64,000 nucleotides of DNA from Peristeroidobacter agariperforans (GTDB lineage: Bacteria; Pseudomonadota; Gammaproteobacteria; Steroidobacterales; Steroidobacteraceae): NCBI RefSeq assembly GCF_004138335.1, contig NZ_RYFW01000003.1, positions 310,001 to 374,000 on the forward strand, read 5' to 3'. Positions 57,332 to 64,000 of this stretch are shown here, in pieces. Within the stretch, counting starts at the first letter, position 1. Every line of letters starts with the position of its first letter. The notes below the pieces were generated by a model, which saw only the letters and a program-made list of their open reading frames with translations, did no database searches and had not been told where the DNA came from. The position numbers and the translations under genes were made by a program.

Positions 57332-57897
57332 TCCGCGGTCTGCTTGTTACAAGTCACGAGCTTGTTCCAATCGGAGAAATAACCGTCGGGGTTGCGCTCC
57401 CACGCCCACACGTGCAGTTCGTAAAAGGCGGGCAGCCCGTAACGATTGGGTTCGCCCACGAAATGCATCAGATGGCCGTCGACCGACGGTGCGGCGCCGT
57501 CCGGATGTTTGCTAGCCCAATCGTCGGCGATCACGATGAATTCCACACCCACCAGACGCATCTCGCCGCTCGCCAGCGGCTCGTAGATCAGCGCTTCGGG
57601 CTCGTCGCCATCGACCTCTCCGTCCCCGACGCGAGCGGGTAGTACAAAGTGCACTCCCATTGCCCCTGCGGTCGGGCCGCTGACGCAAGGTGTTGCCGCC
57701 ACCCAGCCTTCGTTGAGTGCGACGCTCAGGTTCTTGAACTCCGTCGTGGCGCGTCTCACCTTTTCGACGAGCGGCGCGGAGCCCCTGCTGGTCAAAGCGC
57801 GCTCCGCACTATCGGTTGCGGCCGGGTCGGCCGCAGAGACCAGCAGCGGAAGACCCAGAAGTGCGGCGAAGAGTAATGGACGCGGACAGGTTGTCAT
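57328..57897 (-). CDS. Secreted protein of unknown function
   Basis: The 189-residue protein has a signal peptide (cleavage near LLVSAADPA), then a helical segment and a mainly beta region, with GWVAATPCVSGPTAGAMGVHFVLP, EALIYEPL, RLVGVEFIVIADDW and YELHVWAWERNPDG. Two cysteines (one mid-protein, one near the C-terminus) may form a disulfide, and the histidine-rich GHLMHFVGEPN and YELHVWAW could bind metal. Similar proteins occur among short exported proteins of environmental bacteria, but I recognise no established family. It is oriented opposite to the preceding operon and has a short AT-rich upstream region at 57898-58029. Confidence 0.8.
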   Translation of the reverse strand: MTTCPRPLLFAALLGLPLLVSAADPAATDSAERALTSRGSAPLVEKVRRATTEFKNLSVALNEGWVAATPCVSGPTAGAMGVHFVLPARVGDGEVDGDEPEALIYEPLASGEMRLVGVEFIVIADDWASKHPDGAAPSVDGHLMHFVGEPNRYGLPAFYELHVWAWERNPDGYFSDWNKLVTCNKQTAD

Positions 57898-58029
57898 GGG
57901 GGTTCTCCTGAGGTGGAGCGCCGACGATAGAACCCTCGCATTGCAGCCTGATAGGGCGGACTTACCTATATTGGCGGTGACTTTGGTGCGCCAGTTGGCG
58001 TCTGTTGGGACGCCGTCAGTATTCTTATT

Positions 58030-58938
58030 TCATTCGAGGCCACGTCGTTGGACTTTCCAATCGGCGTTTACGCACAGCGAGCAACGCTCGCCGACGAACA
58101 TTCCCTTGCTGGCCTGCGATTCGTCACCGAGCAATTGCCATCGGATCCACGCCACCGCGACTTCGCCGAACGGGCCGCCGTTGTCTTCGGAATAGGTGCC
58201 ATGGTGGCCGATCGCCGGGCGCACGGCATGGAAGACGGGGATCGCGGCGGGCAGCGTTTCGAAGTCACGCAGTCCGTTGGGATGTGCGACGTCTTGAGGA
58301 CCTCCAGTGACGATCAGCACGGAGCTGTGAAGCGAGGCGAGGATGGGAGCGTTGGGCTCGAGCAAGCCGCTGTTCCAGATGCCGACCGTGGTGACACGTT
58401 TGTCGCTGGACGCGCCGTAGGCCATGAGGCCGCCGCAGGACATGCCCATGACCGCGACTTTGCTCATGTCGATCTTGTCGAAATAACGACTGCCCTGTTC
58501 TTTGTTGCGAGCTTCGACCCAGTCGAGCGCGGCGATGAGAGGAGTGCCGTCGAGCTTCAGTGAGCTGGGGCTGGGTCGAGGAGTGGGTTCCCGACGCTGC
58601 TCGGGCGGAACGCGCTTTTCGAGAATGGGCGGGCCGTCGGCGATGATCACGACGCCGTGCGAGGCGATCTCGGCGAGAAACTCGGCGAACAGCAAACCGG
58701 ATTTCTTACAGGCGCCGTTGGCCCACGCCATGACGGGATGTTTGATGGCGCCGAGTTTGGCGGGGCGGTAGATGGTGTGCGTCGCCAGTGACGCATCCTG
58801 CTCGATGACGACGCCGTACTCGCCTGACGGCGGCTTGCCGATCAAGTCGGCCTCTATGTTTTTTACGCTCGCCGTTTCGCTGGCCGCTGCGGCTGCGGAG
58901 AGGAGGCAGATTGCAAGGATCAGATGTTTAGTGGTCAT
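58030..58938 (-). CDS. Secreted alpha/beta-hydrolase (dienelactone-hydrolase/PETase-like)
   Basis: The 302-residue protein starts with a signal peptide ending near AAAAASE. PVMAWANGACKKSGLLFAEFL is the oxyanion region; the nucleophile elbow is VMGMSCGGLMA (G-x-S-x-G), and a histidine lies in AIGHHGTYSE. This resembles the poly(ethylene terephthalate) hydrolase/chlorophyllase-like branch in which an exported enzyme removes ester bonds from a large substrate. The protein ends with a two-cysteine segment, ERCSLCVNADWK. It is separately transcribed, 217 bp from the receptor gene end at 59156. A substrate cannot be predicted. Confidence 0.88.
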   Translation of the reverse strand: MTTKHLILAICLLSAAAAASETASVKNIEADLIGKPPSGEYGVVIEQDASLATHTIYRPAKLGAIKHPVMAWANGACKKSGLLFAEFLAEIASHGVVIIADGPPILEKRVPPEQRREPTPRPSPSSLKLDGTPLIAALDWVEARNKEQGSRYFDKIDMSKVAVMGMSCGGLMAYGASSDKRVTTVGIWNSGLLEPNAPILASLHSSVLIVTGGPQDVAHPNGLRDFETLPAAIPVFHAVRPAIGHHGTYSEDNGGPFGEVAVAWIRWQLLGDESQASKGMFVGERCSLCVNADWKVQRRGLE

Positions 58939-59155
58939 GAGGGCCTGCTCAAGAGGCGGAATTTGGGCGTTGCGAACTGCGGCTTGTGTGTGGTCGGGAC
59001 GAAGAGGAACTGTGGCTCGCGTCTGCCGGGAGGAGACACCCCCTACCCGACAGCCGCCGATGTGGCGGTAGTAGCGTCACGCTCCAAGAAAAGAGATGGT
59101 GGGCGCGGCGCTCGGCTCTGCTTCGGTCTCCTTCCATGCAAACCTCTCTTCTTCC
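58939..59155. other. Intergenic sequence without recognisable gene
   Basis: The 217 bp between the hydrolase start and the receptor's stop codon hold no convincing coding frame, promoter pair or riboswitch on either strand. It should contain the hydrolase promoter and the receptor terminator, but I cannot pinpoint them. Confidence 0.4.
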
Positions 59156-61813
59156 TCACCAGTCCTTGCGAACACTCACCGCAAACAATCTTCCGATCGG
59201 GCTCGTCGACTGCGGGTCGTACCCACCTGAGATATTCACAAACGGCGGATCCTCATCCGCAACATTCTGCACGTCCAGTGCAACCGACAGCCCCTCGGAC
59301 CACTGCGACAGCTCATATCCAAAGTGCAAATCCACCGTCTTATACGCATCGATGGTTCGAGGCACCGCGACCCCAACCTGATCGTACGAGCTCACATAGT
59401 TAACAAACGCCAGCGCGCTGAACTCATTCCGCCGCCAGCCAAGTTCTGCGCGGCCGCGGAAGCGTTGGGGGAAGTTGAGGGTACTGAGGACGTCGACTTG
59501 AGGCGCGCCGGGCGCCTGGGACGTGGTTAGCTTTGTGAAGTACGAACCGTTGAAGCCCGCGCTCAGCTGGCCGCCGGCCAGGTCCCAGTCGTAGTTGAGG
59601 GCCGCATCGATGCCTTTCGCGATGGTTTCGCCCAGGTTTTGGCGACGGCCGTCCTGGATATAAGTCACGGTCGCCGGATTGATGGACGAGTTGATTGGCA
59701 AACCTGACCCAAGTAGCGCGGCCACTTGTTCCGCCGTGGGATTCAGAGTGCGATAGGGCGCGTAGATGGGATTGGTCAGCAAACCGGCGCTGCCGCGAAG
59801 ACCAATGATTTGATTCTCGTATTCGATGCTGAAGTAAGTAAGAGACGCGCGCAGGTTAGGCAGTGCCTGTGGCGTGTACTCGAAGCCGGTGGACCACGTC
59901 GTCGCCTCTTCAGGTTTCACATCGGGATTGCCACCCGCGATGCCGATGCCTTGGCAGGTTGTTGCAGGAGGACGGTGATTGCAGGGCAGGGTATCGCCAT
60001 ATAAACCGTAGCCGCCGGAGCGCGGATCGTTTTCGGCGAGGCCGGGGGCGCGGAAGGAGGTGCCCCAGCTGCCGCGGACAGCGATATCAGCGAACGGGCG
60101 CCACGTCACGCCGACTTTTGGATTGAAGGTGTCGCCGAAGTCGCTGTACTCCTCGTAGCGCCCGGCGAGCGAGACACCCAGTTCCTGTCCAGTGTTGGAG
60201 TTGGCGCCGATGATCGGCACATAGGCTTCGGCGAACACGGCGCTCACGTCTCGAGAAATTTTGCTCGGCACGTACACAGGCGCTACCGCGGAGCCTTGCG
60301 TGAGAAGGCCGTTCAACCCCTCGTCTCGATACTCGCCGCCCAAAGCAAGGCGCACATCGCCACCGGGCAACGACCACACGGGACCATCGGCTTGCACCGC
60401 TGCCACTGTCATGTCGGTGTCGCCCTGGATGATGAACATGCCATTGCGGATGGCGGCGACCGTAGCGGGATTGGAAATGCCGCCACCGCCAAAGGGATTG
60501 AACGCCAGCGCAGGATCGGTAATAGCGAGCGCAGCGTTGATGCCGCCGGGCGTGGTGTTCAGATTTTGCGTCCGGCGCACGAAGTCTTCGCTCTTGCCAT
60601 GCGCGACGTAAGTTTCCACTTGCCAGGTGGTGGAAAGATTGAAGCGCGCGCCGAACACGGCTTGCCACGACTCTGCCTCACCGGGATTCTCAGGAATGCC
60701 GCCGTCGTTGGCGAAGTCATATTGAACGGTGATCGGTCCGGTGCCGCCGGTAGGATTGACGTAGTACGGGTTGGCGCGCGTCACCGTGAGATTGGAGACG
60801 ACCTGTGAGTCCCGCAAAGAAAAGCTGCGTTGCGAGAAATAACCCTCGGCGAACAAGGTAACTGCATCGCCCAGGTCCTGCGTGACTGCGACGAACGCGC
60901 TGGTCCGTCTCAAATCGGGAATGATGTCGCCGCGCTTCAGGTTGTCGCAGAGATTTCGCGTGTTAGCTGTGAACGAGGCCGGTGTCAGGCCCGTGCCCGT
61001 CGAGTTCGCAGGAATCGCGTAAGGAACACCGCCGACCACAATGGTGCCAGGGGCACACTGTTGCGAGCGCAGATCGTCGCCACCGAAGCGTCGCAGGTCG
61101 GAAGTGTAGAAATCCCTGTCTTTGCCTTCGAGTGCGCTGTGATAGGTGTGCTCGATGGCCGCCATCGCATGGCCCGTGCTCCAATCGAAACCGCCAATCT
61201 GCGCGACGGACCAATCGTAGTAGCCGTCGGCCGCGCCGTAGCGTGCCCAACTTTCCGCGCCGTCGAAATCGCGTCTCGGCACGAGGTTCACAACGCCGGT
61301 CACCGCATCCGAGCCATAGATTGCGGAACCGCCGTCCGCAACGACTTCGAGGCGCTCGACCGCAATCGATGGAATGACTGACGCATCTGTGAACTGGCCT
61401 TGCGTTCCGGCCGGCGGCATGCGTCGTCCGCCGAGCAGGAGCAGCGTTGCATTCGACCCGATGCCACGCAAGTTCACAGCGACACCGCGAGTTGCGTTCG
61501 CCGCGCCGTTCTGCGCGCCTGACGCCGTTTCGGAGGCACCGAGGCCGACGATCTGCGGAAGCTTTCTGATCAGATCGCTCGTCGTCGGCGCGCCGGTTTC
61601 GACGATGACATCGCGATCCAAGGCGATGACGGCCGATCCGGTCGGCTCCACGCCGCGAATGCGACTGCCTGTGACGACAACTTCATTCAAGCCTTCGCTG
61701 CTCGCGGTCTGATCCTGCGCGAACGCGTGCGGTGTGCCGAGCGAGACTGCAGTGAACGCCAGGCCGAGTGCGTGACGAAGTGCGCGACGTAAAGAAACAG
61801 CGTGGCTCGGCAT
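59156..61813 (-). CDS. TonB-dependent receptor
   Basis: The 885-residue receptor starts at ATG 61813, preceded by GGGGGAT. After a signal peptide (cleavage near GTPHAFAQ) it has the TonB box LNEVVVTGSRI, a plug with AVNLRGIGSNATLLLLGGRRMP and GGSAIYGSDAVTGVVNLV, and a barrel ending SVRKDW, so tryptophan takes the place of the terminal phenylalanine. It is of the same type as the receptor at 14678. It is divergent from a tannase/feruloyl-esterase-family gene, so the pair probably takes up and de-esterifies a plant polyphenol ester, although the sequence does not prove the ligand. Confidence 0.95.
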   Translation of the reverse strand: MPSHAVSLRRALRHALGLAFTAVSLGTPHAFAQDQTASSEGLNEVVVTGSRIRGVEPTGSAVIALDRDVIVETGAPTTSDLIRKLPQIVGLGASETASGAQNGAANATRGVAVNLRGIGSNATLLLLGGRRMPPAGTQGQFTDASVIPSIAVERLEVVADGGSAIYGSDAVTGVVNLVPRRDFDGAESWARYGAADGYYDWSVAQIGGFDWSTGHAMAAIEHTYHSALEGKDRDFYTSDLRRFGGDDLRSQQCAPGTIVVGGVPYAIPANSTGTGLTPASFTANTRNLCDNLKRGDIIPDLRRTSAFVAVTQDLGDAVTLFAEGYFSQRSFSLRDSQVVSNLTVTRANPYYVNPTGGTGPITVQYDFANDGGIPENPGEAESWQAVFGARFNLSTTWQVETYVAHGKSEDFVRRTQNLNTTPGGINAALAITDPALAFNPFGGGGISNPATVAAIRNGMFIIQGDTDMTVAAVQADGPVWSLPGGDVRLALGGEYRDEGLNGLLTQGSAVAPVYVPSKISRDVSAVFAEAYVPIIGANSNTGQELGVSLAGRYEEYSDFGDTFNPKVGVTWRPFADIAVRGSWGTSFRAPGLAENDPRSGGYGLYGDTLPCNHRPPATTCQGIGIAGGNPDVKPEEATTWSTGFEYTPQALPNLRASLTYFSIEYENQIIGLRGSAGLLTNPIYAPYRTLNPTAEQVAALLGSGLPINSSINPATVTYIQDGRRQNLGETIAKGIDAALNYDWDLAGGQLSAGFNGSYFTKLTTSQAPGAPQVDVLSTLNFPQRFRGRAELGWRRNEFSALAFVNYVSSYDQVGVAVPRTIDAYKTVDLHFGYELSQWSEGLSVALDVQNVADEDPPFVNISGGYDPQSTSPIGRLFAVSVRKDW

Positions 61814-61894
61814 GTATCCCCCATTTCATCGTTGTGTGTTCGTTTCGAGCGCGAGAAGTAATAGCACAAAGAAATTTATTTTGTCTCTGTTGTC

Positions 61895-61923
61895 TTGACG
61901 AAGTGAATGCCGAAGAAAACAAT
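61895..61923 (+). promoter_or_regulatory. Possible sigma-70-like promoter for the tannase-family gene
   Basis: TTGACG (61895-61900), a 17-base spacer and AACAAT (61918-61923) lie about 80 bp before the start codon, in the AT-rich gap between the divergent receptor and esterase genes. The -10 element matches the consensus at four of six positions. Confidence 0.35.
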
Positions 61924-62005
61924 CGTCGCCGCCGCGACGCTTGTGGCGTCGAGCCATATGAAGTGCTTATGAAGCCATCTCTGTTTACTTATGGAGAGGC
62001 GAGAA

Positions 62006-63559
62006 ATGTTTGCAGTGGGGGTGGGCATGAAGCAATCGGTTGCAGCGCTGCTGATCTCAGTCGTCACAATGAGTGGCGCGCATGCGGACGATCAGTCGTG
62101 CTCGGCGCTGCAGGCGCTGGCGTTGAAGGATACGAAGCTCACCGCGACATTCATCGAGCCAGCGCCGACGTGGACTGTAGAGAACGACACGCTCACGCGC
62201 GGCGCGGTCGCCGTCAGTGATCCCTTCTGTCGCGTGCAAGGGCGTATCGAGACGGAGATCGAGTTCGAACTGTGGTTGCCGGCGCCGTCGCGTTGGAATG
62301 GCAAGCATCTCGGTGTGGGTAACGGCGGCTATGCGGGCTTCATCAACTTCAGCTCGCTCGCGCACGGGCTCAAGCGCGGCTACGCGACGGCTTCGACAGA
62401 TACAGGGCACAAGGGCGGCCCGATGGACGCATCGTGGGCTCTGGGTCATCCGCAGCGGATCGAAGACTATGGCGGGCGCGCACAACATCTCACCGCGGCC
62501 GCGACCAAGCAGATTCTCAAGACGTACTACACGCGGCCTGCGCGCTATTCGTATTTCATGGGATGTTCGAATGGCGGCCAGCAAGGGCTGACAGCCGCGC
62601 AGAGGTATCCCGAAGACTACGACGGCATCGTCTCCGGCGCGCCTGGCACGAGCTTTCCCGACATGTCGACGTACGTGATGCTCAGTGGCCGTGCAAACGG
62701 GGCTACGGCTCCGGGGCGACTGACACAGCAGGATATGGAGTTTGCGGTCGCGCGCATGGTCGCCTCTTGCGACAAGAATGATGGCGCCGAGGACGGGCTC
62801 ATCGAGCATCCGCCTTCGTGCAAGTTTGATTTTGCCTCCCTGGCGTGTACCGGCGCGGAGCAGGGGCAATGCTTGAGCAAGGCGCAAGTGGAGAATCTGC
62901 GCGGTTTGTTCTCGCCGTTGACAGACGCCACCGGCAAGGAGATTTATCCGCCGCCTGCGATCGGCACCTTACTGCCGGCGTCGGAGCTGGAGCGTCGAGG
63001 CAAGCTCGGCGCCGACATGTATCGATACGCGGTGTTTCAGGACAAGAGCTGGGATCCGGCGTCGTTCGTTCTGGAACGTGACCTGCCCATCGCGCGCGAG
63101 CGCTTGAAGGCGCTGATATCCGATAACGTCGATCTGACTCCGTTCGCAAAGCGCAACGCGCGCTTGATTCTGTATCACGGCTGGGACGATTCGGGGCCGT
63201 CCCCCTACAACAGCATCAATTACTACGAAGCGGTGCGGCGCAAAGTGGGCGAGCAGAAGGCCGATGGCTTCTTCCGCATGTTCATGGTGCCCGGCATGTA
63301 TCACTGCCGCGGCGGACCGGGCCCGAACAGCTTTGGTAACGCGGGCGATCCGCCGGTACTGGATGCCCAGCACGATGTGTTGATGGCGCTCGAGCGATGG
63401 GTGGAACAAGGGACTGCGCCCGAGCGCATCGTCGCGAGCAACGTGAAGGCCGGCAAGGTCGAGCGTTCGCGCCCGCTGTGTCCCTATCCGAAGGTGGCGC
63501 GCTACAAAGGTGCAGGCAGCATCGATGACGCCGAGAACTTTGCATGTGTAGCGCCGTAG
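62006..63559 (+). CDS. Secreted tannase/feruloyl-esterase family hydrolase
   Basis: I start at ATG 62006, which has GGAGAGG seven bases upstream; ATG 62027 also gives a good signal peptide and is an alternative. The 517-residue protein has the tannase-family order: WNGKHLGVGNGGYAGFIN, TASTDTGHKGG, the nucleophile elbow GCSNGGQQG (G-x-S-x-G), DGIVSGAPG, an acidic segment GWDDSGPSP, and histidine in MYHCRGGPGPNSF. Two cysteines flanking these residues form the family's characteristic disulfide. It hydrolyses gallate, ferulate or similar esters in the periplasm or outside. The divergent TonB receptor at 59156 supports a plant-polyphenol role. Confidence 0.94.
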   Translation: MFAVGVGMKQSVAALLISVVTMSGAHADDQSCSALQALALKDTKLTATFIEPAPTWTVENDTLTRGAVAVSDPFCRVQGRIETEIEFELWLPAPSRWNGKHLGVGNGGYAGFINFSSLAHGLKRGYATASTDTGHKGGPMDASWALGHPQRIEDYGGRAQHLTAAATKQILKTYYTRPARYSYFMGCSNGGQQGLTAAQRYPEDYDGIVSGAPGTSFPDMSTYVMLSGRANGATAPGRLTQQDMEFAVARMVASCDKNDGAEDGLIEHPPSCKFDFASLACTGAEQGQCLSKAQVENLRGLFSPLTDATGKEIYPPPAIGTLLPASELERRGKLGADMYRYAVFQDKSWDPASFVLERDLPIARERLKALISDNVDLTPFAKRNARLILYHGWDDSGPSPYNSINYYEAVRRKVGEQKADGFFRMFMVPGMYHCRGGPGPNSFGNAGDPPVLDAQHDVLMALERWVEQGTAPERIVASNVKAGKVERSRPLCPYPKVARYKGAGSIDDAENFACVAP

Positions 63560-64000
63560 TGAAGTCGGACGATGTGCTGATCTATGCCGTCGGCGACATC
63601 GGCCCGAGCCGACCCGATCCGGACACGCTGTTCGATTACGTGCGGCCGACATTGCAGCGGGCCGACGTTGCGTTCATGCAGCTCGAGCTGCCGATTTCAG
63701 AACGCGGCGCGCGTTTGCCGCAGGTGAGGCACACGGATCGCAGCCCGAAGGCCGCAGCACCAGCACTTCGAAGAGCGGGCTTCACCGTAGCGTCCATGGC
63801 CGGGAATCACTGCATGGACTGGGGCGCCGACGCGATGTTCGACACCGTGCAGGCCTTGCGTGAGAGCGGGCTCAGCGTCGTCGGTGTCGGCGCGAACATC
63901 GCCGAAGCGCGCAAGCCGGTCATTAGCGAGGTGAAGGGCCGTCGTGTCGCCTTTCTCGCATACAGCTCCATTCTGCCGATGGGCTTCTGGGCCGAAGAGA
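63544..64000 (+). CDS. CapA-like (poly-gamma-glutamate synthesis protein family) calcineurin-type protein, 3' end outside window
   Basis: The frame is open to the right edge and gives 152 residues. The start is either ATG 63544, overlapping the previous gene by 16 bp, or GTG 63559; neither has a strong ribosome-binding site. AVGDIGPSRPDP, FMQLELPIS, MAGNHCMDWGADA and VGVGANIAEARKP match the CapA/PgsA-type domain, whose GD...GNH motifs recall metallophosphoesterases. Members act in polyglutamate capsule synthesis or as hydrolases in catabolic clusters. The overlap with the esterase suggests co-transcription and a catabolic role rather than capsule synthesis. Confidence 0.85.
   Translation, partial: MCSAVVKSDDVLIYAVGDIGPSRPDPDTLFDYVRPTLQRADVAFMQLELPISERGARLPQVRHTDRSPKAAAPALRRAGFTVASMAGNHCMDWGADAMFDTVQALRESGLSVVGVGANIAEARKPVISEVKGRRVAFLAYSSILPMGFWAEE

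Noticed and set aside
57997-58014. Small inverted repeat GGCGTC/GACGCC after the hydrolase gene
   Set aside because: The six-base-pair stem has no U-run on the relevant strand and is too weak to call a terminator.
1-64000. CRISPR arrays, tRNA/rRNA genes, insertion sequences, integrases
   Set aside because: No repeat-spacer pattern, cloverleaf, rRNA-like segment, transposase or integrase motif was seen on either strand; the area is accessory in content but shows no mobile-element boundary.

Overview
The window is GC-rich, densely packed bacterial chromosome with long runs of genes joined by 1-11 bp overlaps. Four TonB-dependent receptors, class III CoA-transferases, MmgE/PrpD proteins and secreted esterases suggest a Gram-negative oligotroph that degrades complex organic matter. 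Steroidobacter-like gammaproteobacteria and sphingomonads have gene sets like this, but no phylogenetic marker is present and the assignment is only a guess. I see no rRNA, tRNA, CRISPR array, insertion sequence or prophage gene.

Region A (1-18,654) holds the end of one TonB receptor, a stand-alone TIM-barrel protein with the metal ligands of a dehydroshikimate dehydratase, and a run of genes at 1513-8512 (aldehyde dehydrogenase, CoA-transferase, citryl-CoA-lyase-like protein, ThDP enzyme, secreted carboxylesterase). An ACS-type transporter, a TetR regulator, a QuiC1-like fusion, a secreted esterase, a probably NAD-linked shikimate/quinate dehydrogenase, a second TonB receptor and a secreted beta-propeller-like protein follow. 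Sites of the form TGTAC-N6-GTACA lie beside the regulator, the transporter, the fusion gene and the esterase. The layout fits uptake and hydrolysis of shikimate/quinate-type esters and conversion towards protocatechuate.

Region B (18,794-21,760) is a patatin/type Vd relic with two apparent internal deletions, a ZIP metal transporter and a sulfatase.

Region C (21,867-47,332) looks like one regulon. Two divergent promoter regions, at 27,971-28,053 and 40,741-41,090, carry the palindrome TTGTCCGGACAA, two exact copies in the second region plus one imperfect copy. They separate four operons. Leftward from 27,970: a tandem alpha/beta-hydrolase, a calycin-like protein, LeuC/LeuD-like proteins, an HMG-CoA-lyase-like enzyme and a CoA-transferase. 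Rightward from 28,054: a cysteine hydrolase, two PuuE-like deacetylase-fold enzymes and an aldehyde dehydrogenase. Leftward from 40,740: a TonB receptor, an MFS carrier, an FAD oxidase, a nitrilase-like protein lacking its cysteine, a methyltransferase and two proteins of unknown function. Rightward from 41,091: a membrane protein, a CitE-like lyase, a MaoC hydratase, an acyl-CoA dehydrogenase and two CoA-transferases. A GntR/UTRA regulator at 46,574-47,332 is the obvious candidate to bind the palindrome. The system would import an unknown substrate, hydrolyse it, open or deamidate it, and cleave the acids as CoA thioesters.

Region D (47,377-57,331) is one rightward run of ten genes: two MmgE/PrpD proteins, a PaaK-like ligase, an amidase, a HapK-like protein, an SDR, a third PuuE-like enzyme, an enoyl-CoA-hydratase-fold protein, a VOC protein and an MDR reductase. 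Region E (57,328-64,000) has two secreted proteins, a fourth TonB receptor divergent from a tannase/feruloyl-esterase, and the start of a CapA-like gene.

The most interesting points are the two-palindrome, four-operon catabolic regulon of unknown substrate; the degenerate active sites in the QuiC1 fusion next to an intact stand-alone relative; the CTG start of leuC; the CoA-transferase pair in which one subunit lacks the catalytic aspartate; and the patatin relic.
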